Source of the DNA: JABSSA01 sp039975755
Lineage (GTDB): Bacteria > Pseudomonadota > Alphaproteobacteria > Rhodobacterales > Rhodobacteraceae
Direction: 5' to 3'
NCBI GenBank assembly: GCA_039975755.1
Contig: JBDWGM010000166.1
Coordinates: 62,001-126,000, forward strand
DNA: 64,000 bases
Below the pieces are notes generated by a model, which saw only the letters and a program-made list of their open reading frames with translations, had not been told where the DNA came from and made no database searches. The translations under genes were made by a program, and so were the position numbers. How positions within the stretch are numbered: position 1 is the stretch's first letter; each line of letters opens with the position of its first letter. Of this stretch, positions 16,536 to 24,763 are shown one piece after another.

Positions 16536-17111
16536 ATGCTCAACACGGCGGAATTGCACCAAAGGGTGGTTGACGCTCGCTCTGCTGTAACACTTCTTGG
16601 AATACGGAATTGGGTGATGGACTATCAATATCAAACGCTAGGGCCGGAACACGCCAAACGGTGGCACAACATGCGTTTGGACGGTGCGCGACAATTTCCG
16701 TTGGGGTTTCTGGTGACGCAGGACGAAGTGGCGAGCGTCACGCTGGAAACAACCAAAAAGATCTTAAGCAATGGCACAGTGCGAGCAGTCTTTGATGGGA
16801 GCGATTTGGTCGGTTTTTGTGGGTTTCGTCCCCAGACTTTGGCACGGATCAAACATCGCGCGGAAATTGGGCCGTTCTTTGTTGATCCTGATTACCAAGG
16901 CAAAGGAGCCGCTGGTTTCTTAATGGATCATGTCATTGCAGAGGCGCGGGATCTTGGGTTGCTGCAGCTCGAGCTTTTTGTGGATACTGAAAACGGGCGG
17001 GCGATCACCTTTTACGAACGCCAAAGGCTCCAGCGGTGCGGTGTCCATCCAGGTGACGTTTTAATGGACGGAGAATTGCGGGATTCGTTTTTGTACTGCA
17101 TGCGGTTGTGA
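16536..17111 (+). CDS. GNAT family N-acetyltransferase
   Basis: About 191 residues. The acetyl-CoA binding block is FFVDPDYQGKGAAGFLMDHVIAEA around residues 118-141, followed by LELFVDTENGRAITFYERQ, typical of GNAT enzymes acting on small molecules or proteins. The substrate is unknown. The start is uncertain. ATG 16536 leaves 47 bases to the divergent SDR start and is preferred, while an in-frame GTG at 16509 would leave only 20. It is followed by the leuA leader region on the same strand and appears independent of it. Confidence 0.72.
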   Translation: MLNTAELHQRVVDARSAVTLLGIRNWVMDYQYQTLGPEHAKRWHNMRLDGARQFPLGFLVTQDEVASVTLETTKKILSNGTVRAVFDGSDLVGFCGFRPQTLARIKHRAEIGPFFVDPDYQGKGAAGFLMDHVIAEARDLGLLQLELFVDTENGRAITFYERQRLQRCGVHPGDVLMDGELRDSFLYCMRL

Positions 17112-17165
17112 CGACACGCAGTATGATTGCTGAAATTCCTTACTTCCCATTTAGAAACTTCGCGG

Positions 17166-17171
17166 TATAAC
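17166..17171 (+). promoter_or_regulatory. Probable -10 element of the leuA leader transcript
   Basis: TATAAC ends six bases before the first ATG of the leader peptide, so transcription would begin at or next to that ATG. No good -35 hexamer is seen at the right spacing. Confidence 0.4.
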
Positions 17172-17177
17172 GGGGCC

Positions 17178-17258
17178 ATGATGCACGCAGGACATATCCC
17201 TTTTTCACGCGCTTTGCGCGGTGCCTTGCGTGGCCTTCTGCTCCTATTTCGCCTCTGA
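17178..17258 (+). CDS. leuL: Leucine-rich leader peptide of leuA
   Basis: A 26-codon frame beginning ATG ATG and ending TGA. Its second half reads ALRGALRGLLLLFRL: seven leucine codons, including four in a row (CTT, CTG, CTC, CTA) that use the uncommon CTA. It sits 75 bases before leuA and its last codons form one arm of a hairpin. This is the classic layout of leucine-controlled attenuation, where slow reading of Leu codons alters mRNA folding. No ribosome-binding site precedes it, and the -10-like TATAAC places the likely transcript start at the ATG itself. The peptide may therefore be translated from a leaderless mRNA, as known for trpL in Sinorhizobium. Confidence 0.8.
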   Translation: MMHAGHIPFSRALRGALRGLLLLFRL

Positions 17259-17290
17259 GCGTGCCATGTGGCGCGTCCGCTCAGAGGTAG
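17252..17290 (+). promoter_or_regulatory. Attenuator hairpin upstream of leuA
   Basis: Perfect 10-bp arms CCTCTGAGCG and CGCTCAGAGG enclose a 19-base loop with a small inner GCC/GGC pairing. The 5' arm contains the leader peptide's last Leu codon and its stop. AGAGGCC at 17303-17309 can pair with the same GCCTCT segment, giving an alternative fold. No U-run follows, so the terminating element is not obvious. Confidence 0.65.
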
Positions 17291-17333
17291 CCAAACGCGT
17301 CAAGAGGCCTAGGACAGACAAAAGAGATTCAAT

Positions 17334-18896
17334 ATGACCCAAGACAAAAACCGCGTGTTGATTTTTGACACGACCCTCCGCGATGGTGAGCAAAGCCCCG
17401 GAGCAACCATGACCCACGCCGAAAAGCTCGAAATTGCCGGGCTGTTGGATGAAATGGGTGTCGACATCATTGAAGCGGGTTTTCCGATTGCCTCTGAGGG
17501 CGATTTCAATGCAGTCAGCGAAATTGCGAAACAGTCCGAAAATTCTGTGATCTGCGGATTGGCGCGCGCGCAAACCGGCGACATTGATCGGTGCTGGGAA
17601 GCGGTGAAGCACGCTAAACAACCCCGCATACACACCTTTATCGGCACGTCCCCATTGCACAGAGCGATTCCAGATCTCAGCATGGATGAAATGGCGCTGC
17701 GTATCGAAGAAACGGTCACCCATGCACGCAATCTATGTGACAATGTTCAATGGTCGCCAATGGATGCGACGCGGACGGAATTTGACTATCTGTGCCGTGT
17801 GATCGAAATCGCGATCAAATCAGGTGCGACGACGATCAATATTCCTGACACTGTTGGGTATACTGCACCGCGCGAAAGCGCCGAATTGATCGAACGCCTG
17901 ATCAAAATCGTGCCAGGGGCAGAAGACGTCGTGTTCGCCACGCATTGCCATAACGATCTGGGTATGGCGACGGCGAACAGTCTGGCTGCTGTGGAAGCGG
18001 GCGCACGCCAGATCGAATGTACGATCAACGGGCTGGGCGAACGGGCCGGAAACACCGCGTTGGAAGAAGTCGTTATGGCGATGAAAGTGCGCCATGACAT
18101 CATGCCTTTCAACACAGGTATCGACAGCACAAAGATCATGAATATCTCGCGTCGGGTGGCGTCGGTATCTGGGTTTGCTGTGCAGTTTAACAAGGCAATC
18201 GTCGGCAAGAACGCGTTTGCGCATGAAAGCGGCATCCATCAGGACGGGATGCTGAAGAACGCGGAAACATTTGAGATCATGCGGCCCGAGGATGTCGGTC
18301 TGTCCGAAACGTCGCTGGTTCTTGGCAAACATTCAGGCCGGGCCGCGTTGCGCGATCGATTGAGTTCGCTGGGGATCGAAGTTGGGGACAATCAACTCAA
18401 GGATGTCTTTGTCCGGTTCAAAGAGCTGGCGGATCGTAAGAAAGAAGTCTTTGACGATGATCTGATTGCTTTGATGCGCACACAATCTGACCCGGAAACG
18501 GAACGGTTGAAGATTATGAAGCTCGCCGTGCGATGTGGCACCGAAGGGCCGCAGGTCGCCGATCTGGTCATGGAAATCGACGGAAACAGCGAACAGACCA
18601 CGCAAATGGGGGACGGTCCTGTGGACGCGACGTTCAATGCAGTGAAAGCGCTGTTCCCGCATGATGCGCGCTTGCAGCTGTATCAAGTGCACGCCGTCAC
18701 TGAAGGTACGGATGCGCAGGCAACGGTGAGTGTGCGTATGGAAGAAGACGGGCGGATTGTGACAGGCCAGTCAGCAGATACTGATACGGTTGTAGCATCG
18801 GCCAAGGCCTATGTCGGAGCCCTGAACCGCCTTTTGGTGCGCCGCGAAAAAGGTGGCTCAGACAAGGCTGAAATTAGCTACAAAGACGTAAACTGA
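17334..18896 (+). CDS. leuA: 2-isopropylmalate synthase
   Basis: A 520-residue LeuA that condenses acetyl-CoA with 2-oxoisovalerate, the first committed step to leucine. The N-terminal TIM barrel starts IFDTTLRDGEQSPGATM, containing the catalytic Arg and metal-binding Asp. The metal-binding HCHNDLGMA is near residue 205 and the NGLGERAGNTALEE motif near 235. The C-terminal LeuA dimer/allosteric domain (about residues 390-510) is complete, so leucine feedback is expected in addition to control by the leader peptide. A hairpin terminator follows 28 bases after the stop. Confidence 0.96.
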   Translation: MTQDKNRVLIFDTTLRDGEQSPGATMTHAEKLEIAGLLDEMGVDIIEAGFPIASEGDFNAVSEIAKQSENSVICGLARAQTGDIDRCWEAVKHAKQPRIHTFIGTSPLHRAIPDLSMDEMALRIEETVTHARNLCDNVQWSPMDATRTEFDYLCRVIEIAIKSGATTINIPDTVGYTAPRESAELIERLIKIVPGAEDVVFATHCHNDLGMATANSLAAVEAGARQIECTINGLGERAGNTALEEVVMAMKVRHDIMPFNTGIDSTKIMNISRRVASVSGFAVQFNKAIVGKNAFAHESGIHQDGMLKNAETFEIMRPEDVGLSETSLVLGKHSGRAALRDRLSSLGIEVGDNQLKDVFVRFKELADRKKEVFDDDLIALMRTQSDPETERLKIMKLAVRCGTEGPQVADLVMEIDGNSEQTTQMGDGPVDATFNAVKALFPHDARLQLYQVHAVTEGTDAQATVSVRMEEDGRIVTGQSADTDTVVASAKAYVGALNRLLVRREKGGSDKAEISYKDVN

Positions 18897-18924
18897 TTGC
18901 TGTCAGGTTTCTTAGGAATGTTGG

Positions 18925-18955
18925 AAAGGCGGTCGCATGGCCGCCTTTTTCTTTG
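18925..18955 (+). terminator. Rho-independent terminator of leuA
   Basis: Stem AAAGGCGG/CCGCCTTT with an 8-base loop, followed by TTCTTTG. The stem continues directly into a T-rich tract on the plus strand. It lies immediately before the stop codon of the convergent LacI-family gene. Confidence 0.85.
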
Positions 18956-19984
18956 TCAGCGTTTCGCGGGGGGTGGCCCAAGTGATGCTCGCAGTTTTAT
19001 CTCTGTTTGCAGACTTTCAGACTGACCCGCGCTTTCTTTTTCCACCATCGCCACAACTTCACAGGCCGCTTTGCGACCCATTTCTCTGTGGGGAACGTGC
19101 ACCGTTGTCAGTGCAGGTGTTACAATTCGGGCAAGCTCAATATCATCAAATCCGGTGATCGAAACATCCTGAGGCACACGCAAACCCATATCAATCGCTT
19201 GACGAAGAGCTCCAACGGCCAAGACGTCGTTGCCGCACAGAACGACACTGGGCTTTGATGCGCTGGACATCAGTTTTTTGAAAGCTTCGGCGCCGTTTTC
19301 AATCTCGTAGGGTGTTTCGATGATGCTCAATGCACCAACGTCAAACCCGCGCGCAGTCAATGCGTCTGTGAGGCCAGCAAAACGTTGTTGGGCGCGGTCA
19401 TTGCCCTGTCTGATCCCCGAAATCATCGCAATGCGTTCATGTCCAAGGGCGATGACTTTGTCGGCCAATGCTCGCATGGCGTCACGATTGCTGAACCCAA
19501 TGGATGGAAGCAGCGCGTCACTTTGATACGACCAAGCCACCAGTGCTGGCACTTTTTGGCGATCAAGATATTCGTAAATTTCGGGGTCGCGATCATGGCC
19601 GATCAACAACAATCCGTCGGCACCTCGGGCGACAAGCGTGCGGATTTGTTCCTTTTCGACCTCGGGTTTATAGGCGGAGCTGGACACCAATAACGTATAC
19701 CCGCGGGCGTGCAATTCTTCTTGAAAAGCCTGCAAGCCGCGCGCAAAAATCGCGTTTTCCATGGTCGGGATGATCGCACCGATGGTGAATGTCCGTTTGG
19801 CCGCCATGACTCTGGCTGCAAAGTTCGGCGTGTAGCCAAGCGTGTCGACCGCAATCATCACGCGCTTGCGGGTGGCCTCTACCACTCTGTCAGGTGTGTT
19901 CAAACACCGCGATACCGTTGCCGTGGATACACCCGCCTTCTTGGCGACATCGTCCAAGGTTGGTGCGGCGGAAGTATTTGGCAT
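18956..19984 (-). CDS. LacI family transcriptional regulator of the sulfonate operon
   Basis: A 342-residue regulator. The N-terminal helix-turn-helix is TLDDVAKKAGVSTATVSRCL (residues about 9-28), followed by the hinge helix region with NFAARVMA and a periplasmic-binding-protein-like effector domain ending near residue 335. It is transcribed away from the TRAP/hpsN/comDE genes. The 138-base space between them contains a perfect LacI-family palindrome and a degenerate second copy. The most likely role is repression of the operon, relieved by DHPS or a pathway intermediate. The effector cannot be read from the sequence. Confidence 0.9.
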   Translation of the reverse strand: MPNTSAAPTLDDVAKKAGVSTATVSRCLNTPDRVVEATRKRVMIAVDTLGYTPNFAARVMAAKRTFTIGAIIPTMENAIFARGLQAFQEELHARGYTLLVSSSAYKPEVEKEQIRTLVARGADGLLLIGHDRDPEIYEYLDRQKVPALVAWSYQSDALLPSIGFSNRDAMRALADKVIALGHERIAMISGIRQGNDRAQQRFAGLTDALTARGFDVGALSIIETPYEIENGAEAFKKLMSSASKPSVVLCGNDVLAVGALRQAIDMGLRVPQDVSITGFDDIELARIVTPALTTVHVPHREMGRKAACEVVAMVEKESAGQSESLQTEIKLRASLGPPPAKR

Positions 19985-20018
19985 TCGTGATCTCTCTATT
20001 TGGATTTACCAATCTAAT

Positions 20019-20035
20019 ATCACACCAAATGTGAT
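20019..20035. promoter_or_regulatory. Inverted repeat ATCACA-N5-TGTGAT
   Basis: A 6-bp palindrome in the divergent promoter region between the LacI-type gene and the operon, 16 bases upstream of the tandem LacI sites. It may be a site for a second regulator or part of the regulator gene's own promoter control. Confidence 0.35.
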
Positions 20036-20050
20036 TATGCACCCGGTCAA

Positions 20051-20085
20051 TGTAAGGGCTTGCATTTAATATGTAAGCGCTTACA
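20051..20085. promoter_or_regulatory. Tandem LacI-family operators
   Basis: TGTAAGCGCTTACA at 20072-20085 is a perfect 14-bp palindrome with the central CG typical of LacI-family operators. TGTAAGGGCTTGCA at 20051-20064 is a degenerate copy exactly 21 bases upstream, that is, two helical turns and the same face. A TAATAT element at 20067-20072 between them could be the -10 box of the operon promoter, which would make the sites classic repression sites. Confidence 0.8.
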
Positions 20086-20122
20086 CTCAGCGATGAGCCG
20101 ATTCATCAGGGAGGCCCGAAAT

Positions 20123-20308
20123 ATGTTTCTTGCCGCATCAATCGCCGTGTTTGCCATCTATTTTGCGAACGTAGCCTTGGGTGCTTTTGCGAGCAGCGCG
20201 TTTTTGGGAGATGTGGGTGAAATGCTGGTTCTGTTCGTCGCGTCGATATTGTTTGTCGTGGCAATTCTGAAAAAAGAGGCTGATCGTAAAAGCAAAAACG
20301 ACGGCTGA
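20123..20308 (+). CDS. Small membrane protein at the head of the TRAP/sulfonate operon
   Basis: A 61-residue protein with two predicted membrane helices (about residues 2-24 and 31-50) and a basic C-terminal tail KKEADRKSKNDG. The start is set by AGGGAGG eight bases before the ATG. An ATG ten codons earlier would start only 8 bases after the LacI-type operator and has no ribosome-binding site. It is the first gene after the operators and lies 24 bases before the TRAP binding protein. I know no function. An accessory role in the transporter is inferred from position only. Confidence 0.7.
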   Translation: MFLAASIAVFAIYFANVALGAFASSAFLGDVGEMLVLFVASILFVVAILKKEADRKSKNDG

Positions 20309-20332
20309 ACGGGTCCGACGGGAGGACACTAA

Positions 20333-21481
20333 ATGGACAACGAAACAAAAGAGCTTGCATCAGCAGAGCGCCGGAATTTTCTAAAGCTTAGCGCAACTGG
20401 TGCGTTTACGGCCGCAATGGTCGCTGGCGCAGGTGGTATGCTGTGGTCGTCGGAAGCTGTTGCGCAAACGGCCAATGAAGAGCGCGAGCGCGAAAATGCG
20501 GCTGATCATGTCATGACTGTTGCGACGGCGTATGTCTTGGGCGCGTCGCGCAGCTATCCAATCATGCAGTTGGACCTGAAAGAAAACATCCAGAACGCAA
20601 CAAATGGCAAAGTATACGTCAAGCTTGCTCCGGGTGGCCAGCTGGGTGCTGGTGGTGCTTTGGTGCAAAAAGTACAAGGCGGTACAATTCAAGTTGCGCA
20701 GCATTCGCTGTCAAACTTTGCGCCGTTTGCCTCCACAGTTGACCTGATCAACATGCCGTATCTGTGCGGGTCCAATCAACGTTTCACCAACTTGGTGAAT
20801 TCAGATTTCTGGAACGCAGAAGTGCATCCCAAAGTCGAAGCCAACGGGTTCAAGGCGTTGTTCTATGTCAACATTGACCCACGTGTTGTTGCGGTGCGTA
20901 AAGGCGGCGCAGGTGCCGTTCTAAGCCCGGGCGATCTGTCTGGCGTAAAGTTCCGCGTGCCTGGTTCCAAAATGCTCCAGCAATATTACCGCATGGTCGG
21001 CGCGAACCCGACACCGGTGGCATGGGGCGAAACACCTTCAGCTATCAAACAGGGGGTCGCTGACGCGCTTGATCCTTCGGTCGGTGCATTGTTTGTCTTT
21101 GGCTTCAAAGACATTCTAAGCCATGTGACATTCACTCAGGCGGTGCCAGACAGCCAAGTGTATTCGTGTAACCTTGAGTGGTTCAATTCCATGCCGGCGG
21201 ATGTACAAGAAGGCATCATGTGGGGTTCGGAAATGACGGCGCATCAGAACTTGTCCAAGGTGCCATCCGCGCGGTCTTATGCAATGTCTGAATTGGCCAA
21301 GGCTGGCGTTGAATTCCATTCTCTTAGCGACGATCAGTTGGGCGAATGGAAAGAAGCCGGTGGGTTCCAGCGTCCTGAATGGGACTCGTTCAAGACCGAG
21401 CTTGCCGGATCACTGGACGCCTTCAGCAAGATGGAAGAAGCGGCTGGCACGCAGGGCAAATATTACGTCCACGACGCTTAA
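20333..21481 (+). CDS. TRAP transporter substrate-binding protein (DctP type), probably for DHPS
   Basis: A 382-residue periplasmic binding protein. The N-terminus has a twin-arginine signal (ERRNFLKLSATG) and a long hydrophobic stretch ending SSEAVAQ, so export is by Tat. The DctP fold follows, with GGQLGAGGALVQKVQGG near residues 100-117 and VKFRVPGSKMLQQYYRMVGANP near 205-226, the region whose conserved arginine binds the substrate carboxylate or sulfonate. GGAGG seven bases before the ATG fixes the start. Together with the next two genes it forms a complete TRAP system. Its position beside HpsN and ComDE points to DHPS (hpsK-like) as the ligand. Confidence 0.88.
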   Translation: MDNETKELASAERRNFLKLSATGAFTAAMVAGAGGMLWSSEAVAQTANEERERENAADHVMTVATAYVLGASRSYPIMQLDLKENIQNATNGKVYVKLAPGGQLGAGGALVQKVQGGTIQVAQHSLSNFAPFASTVDLINMPYLCGSNQRFTNLVNSDFWNAEVHPKVEANGFKALFYVNIDPRVVAVRKGGAGAVLSPGDLSGVKFRVPGSKMLQQYYRMVGANPTPVAWGETPSAIKQGVADALDPSVGALFVFGFKDILSHVTFTQAVPDSQVYSCNLEWFNSMPADVQEGIMWGSEMTAHQNLSKVPSARSYAMSELAKAGVEFHSLSDDQLGEWKEAGGFQRPEWDSFKTELAGSLDAFSKMEEAAGTQGKYYVHDA

Positions 21482-21590
21482 CTGACCAAAAGCGGGCGCG
21501 GATGAACGCGCCTGCCTCTCTTACAACAACGGACATGCGACCAGCCCAAAGGGCTGCGCCTAAAGTTGTACTCAGGAGTCGAGGCGAGAC

Positions 21591-22103
21591 ATGGACCTTT
21601 TGCGCAAAATAGACCGCAATGCGGAACGTTGGTTGCTTTTGGTGTTCTACGTGATGTTGGTCATCACCATGGCAATCGAAGTGTTGCGGCGCGAAGTGTT
21701 CGCTTATTCGTCCATCTGGGGCGAAGAAATCGTACGGTATTCATTCATCTATCTTGCGTGGATCGGCGCGGCGGCAGCGGCAAAGGAACGCGCGCATATT
21801 CGCATTGACGTTCTGATGCACTACCTCGGGCCACGCGCCAAAGCCCTGTTATACATTTTTGGTGATTTGGTCATGTTCGTGGTGGCGATCATTGCACTGT
21901 ATTGGTCCCTGGAAACGGTGTATGTGTCGGCTAAATTCGGGTCGGTCACGGATGGTCTTAGGATTTCCAAAGTGTGGTTCCTTTTGGCGGTTCCTGTAGG
22001 ATTTGCCTTAATGATCTGGCGGTTGATCCAATCCTTCATGCGTGACTTTAAAGCCTTACGAGACGGGACACCCGTTTTCGAAGGCGACAAATTGTTTGAT
22101 TGA
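21591..22103 (+). CDS. TRAP transporter small permease (DctQ type)
   Basis: A 170-residue protein with four membrane helices (about residues 15-35, 45-65, 88-110 and 125-148) and the DctQ motif EEIVRYSFIYLAWIGAAAA. It forms the membrane complex with the DctM protein encoded 11 bases downstream. The 109-base space before it contains no convincing gene; a 36-codon frame at 21502 lacks a ribosome-binding site. Confidence 0.88.
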   Translation: MDLLRKIDRNAERWLLLVFYVMLVITMAIEVLRREVFAYSSIWGEEIVRYSFIYLAWIGAAAAAKERAHIRIDVLMHYLGPRAKALLYIFGDLVMFVVAIIALYWSLETVYVSAKFGSVTDGLRISKVWFLLAVPVGFALMIWRLIQSFMRDFKALRDGTPVFEGDKLFD

Positions 22104-22114
22104 GAGGATCCAAG

Positions 22115-23443
22115 ATGCTTTGGAACACCCTTAATCAAACCGTCGAACTGGGCTGGGACTTCTATCTGCCCGTTATCATGTTTGTGGTTCTTATTGCGCT
22201 GGCCGTTCCCGTTTGGGCGGCGATTGGCGCAGCGGCGATCACGATGTTGGTCATGTCTGGTGACCTTCCACTGAGCCTTGTTGGCGAAAGCCTATTTGCA
22301 GGTATCGACGCCTTTGCCCTGACAGCTGTGCCACTGTTCATCTTGACGGGTGATGTTCTGGTTCGAACGGGCTTGTCGCGAAAATTTCTGGACGTCGCCG
22401 AAGCGTTGACTTGTTTTGCCAAAGGCGGCTTTGGGTCGGCGACCGTTCTGGTGTGCGGTATGTTCGCCGCCATTTCCGGTTCGGACGCTGCGGGCGCCGC
22501 AGCCGTTGGTCGCATGACCATCGATCGTTTGGTCGAAAGCGGTTACCCGCGCCCCTATGCCTGTGCCTTGGTCGCTGCTGGGGCGTGTACCGGCATTCTG
22601 ATCCCGCCTTCGATTGCTTACATCATCATCGGACTTGTGCTGGGTATATCTGCATCCACACTGTTTCTTGCCGCTTTGATCCCGGGTCTTGCGATCCTGA
22701 TTTCGATCTTGGTGACAAACATCATCATGAACCGCCTTTACGGTTACGAAGGCGGCGGCATGATGACCATGGGCGAATGGCTTGCCAACCTCGGCAAGTC
22801 GCTGAAATCAGGTTGGTACGCCTTTATTGTGCCGGGCATCATCTTTTACGGCATTTTCTCGGGACGCCTGACACCGACAGAAGCTGGCGCAACCGCAGTT
22901 GTGGTCACAATCGCAATGGGCTTCATCATGCGCACGCTCACGCTGGCTGACTTTCCGGCGATGCTGGTCAGTTCTGCCAAGGTCAACGGTGTCATACTTC
23001 CGATCATCGCCTTTTCGGCTCCGCTTGCCGAAGCGTTGGCAATCATGGGGGTTCCGCAAGGGTTTGTGACGTCTGTCACGTCGCTGACGAATGAGCCTTG
23101 GCTGCTGATCTTGCTGATGATTGGCATTCTGATTGCGGCAGGCTGCGTGATGGAAACAACGCCAAATATCGTGATCCTCGCGCCAATTCTCAAGCCGCTC
23201 GCTGACAATATCGGAATGAATGAAATTCAGTTTTGCATCATGATGATCACGGCATTAGGGGTCGGCTTCATCACTCCGCCTCTTGGGCTCAACTTGTTTG
23301 TTGTGTCGGGGATAACGGGCGAATCAATTCTAAAGATCGCGGCGCGCGCAGTGCCCTTCGTTCTGACGATGTTAATGGTGGTCCTGCTGATCGCCTACAT
23401 CCCTGCAATTTCTACAACTCTTCTTCCCGAAATTTACAAATAG
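22115..23443 (+). CDS. TRAP transporter large permease (DctM type)
   Basis: A 442-residue polytopic protein of the DctM family, the sodium-coupled transport subunit. Family landmarks include VPLFILTGDVLVRTGLSRK, AAISGSDAAGAAAVGRM, GACTGILIPPSIAYIIIG and the C-terminal ITPPLGLNLFVVSGI. The ATG at 22115 has GAGG seven bases before it; a TTG five codons earlier overlaps the DctQ stop. Only 12 bases separate it from hpsN, which ties transport to catabolism in one transcript. Confidence 0.92.
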   Translation: MLWNTLNQTVELGWDFYLPVIMFVVLIALAVPVWAAIGAAAITMLVMSGDLPLSLVGESLFAGIDAFALTAVPLFILTGDVLVRTGLSRKFLDVAEALTCFAKGGFGSATVLVCGMFAAISGSDAAGAAAVGRMTIDRLVESGYPRPYACALVAAGACTGILIPPSIAYIIIGLVLGISASTLFLAALIPGLAILISILVTNIIMNRLYGYEGGGMMTMGEWLANLGKSLKSGWYAFIVPGIIFYGIFSGRLTPTEAGATAVVVTIAMGFIMRTLTLADFPAMLVSSAKVNGVILPIIAFSAPLAEALAIMGVPQGFVTSVTSLTNEPWLLILLMIGILIAAGCVMETTPNIVILAPILKPLADNIGMNEIQFCIMMITALGVGFITPPLGLNLFVVSGITGESILKIAARAVPFVLTMLMVVLLIAYIPAISTTLLPEIYK

Positions 23444-23455
23444 GACCAACTGCCA

Positions 23456-24763
23456 ATGCCGCGCGAATACTTGAAAAAGGCAACCCATACGGCCAAGTCA
23501 GATGCCTCTGAAGTGCACGAGACGGTGAAAACTATCCTTGCAGATATAGAGGCCGGTGGCGACGCGAAGGCGATGGAATACGCCGCCAAATTTGACAAAT
23601 ACGAAGGCAATGTTCTGTTGACGGCAGAGGAAATCGAAGCCGCCTGTGCCTTGGTTTCAGTCAAGCTGAAACAAGACATTCGGTTTGCGCATGACAATGT
23701 CCGCCGATTTGCGCAGGCGCAAAAGGCAACTGTGTCCGATGTCGAGGTTGAAATCGTTCCGGGCGTGTTGGCAGGACAAAAGGCGATCCCCGTTGATGCG
23801 GCCGGATGCTATGTGCCCGGTGGACGGTACAGCCATATCGCCAGCGCAATCATGACTGTGACCACGGCCAAAGTGGCGGGATGCGGTCACATCACCGCGT
23901 GTTCACCACCGCGCCCAGGGATCGGGATCGCCCCAGCCATTGTTTATGCGGCACATATCTGTGGCGCTGATAAGATTTTGGCCATGGGTGGCGTTCAGGG
24001 CGTGGCTGGCATGACCTATGGTCTGTTTGGATTGCCCAAAGCCAATATTCTTGTTGGGCCGGGCAATCAATTCGTGGCCGAAGCAAAACGCATTTTGTTT
24101 GGACGCGTTGGCATCGATATGATCGCAGGTCCAACCGATAGCCTGATCCTTGCAGATGCAAGTGCGGATGCTTTGGTTGTCGCCACCGATTTGGTCAGCC
24201 AAGCCGAGCATGGGTACAACTCGCCCGTTTGGCTTGTGACCGATGACCGCGCTCTGGCTGAAAAGGTCATGGAATTGGTGCCCGACTTGATTGACGATCT
24301 GCCAGACTTGAATCGGGAAAATGCCTTTGCCGCATGGCGCGATTATGCCGAGGTCATCCTGTGCGATGACCGCGAAGAAATGGCGAAATGTTCGGATGAT
24401 TATGCACCAGAACACCTGACGGTTCAGGCCGAAGATCTGGATTGGTGGCTGTCGCGTTTGACCTGCTACGGGTCATTGTTCTTGGGTGAAGAAACCACCG
24501 TGTCCTATGGCGACAAGGCGACGGGCACAAACCACGTTCTGCCGACCTCTGGTGCGGCTAGCTATACGGGCGGCTTGAGTGTGCATAAGTACATGAAAAT
24601 CGTCACATGGCAGCGCGCGACTCGTGCCGGGTCAAAACCCATTGCCGAGGCCACGGCTCGGATTTCGCGACTGGAAGGAATGGAAGGTCACGCGCGTGCT
24701 GCGGATGTGCGACTGGCCAAGTATTTCCCCGACGAAGAATTTGACTTGACTGCCGATGGTTAA
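23456..24763 (+). CDS. hpsN: Sulfopropanediol 3-dehydrogenase (HisD family)
   Basis: A 435-residue member of the histidinol dehydrogenase superfamily with the zinc and catalytic residues in place: Gln249 and His252 (SQAEHG), Glu319-His320 (YAPEH), Asp353 (YGDKATGTNH) and His412 (EGMEGHA). The neighbours are not histidine biosynthesis genes but a TRAP transporter and sulfopyruvate decarboxylase, and the internal segments match the HpsN type. HpsN oxidises (R)-DHPS with two NAD+ to (R)-3-sulfolactate in the cytoplasm. Its stop overlaps the SDR start by 8 bases. A true histidinol dehydrogenase is considered unlikely on context. Confidence 0.88.
   Translation: MPREYLKKATHTAKSDASEVHETVKTILADIEAGGDAKAMEYAAKFDKYEGNVLLTAEEIEAACALVSVKLKQDIRFAHDNVRRFAQAQKATVSDVEVEIVPGVLAGQKAIPVDAAGCYVPGGRYSHIASAIMTVTTAKVAGCGHITACSPPRPGIGIAPAIVYAAHICGADKILAMGGVQGVAGMTYGLFGLPKANILVGPGNQFVAEAKRILFGRVGIDMIAGPTDSLILADASADALVVATDLVSQAEHGYNSPVWLVTDDRALAEKVMELVPDLIDDLPDLNRENAFAAWRDYAEVILCDDREEMAKCSDDYAPEHLTVQAEDLDWWLSRLTCYGSLFLGEETTVSYGDKATGTNHVLPTSGAASYTGGLSVHKYMKIVTWQRATRAGSKPIAEATARISRLEGMEGHARAADVRLAKYFPDEEFDLTADG

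Noticed and set aside
21502..21612. Short plus-strand frame between the TRAP binding protein and the small permease
   Set aside because: No ribosome-binding site, and it runs into the permease gene out of frame.
23456..24763. Histidinol dehydrogenase (hisD) annotation
   Set aside because: The zinc and catalytic residues are shared with HisD, but no histidine genes are nearby and the operon carries a TRAP transporter and sulfopyruvate decarboxylase, so HpsN fits better.
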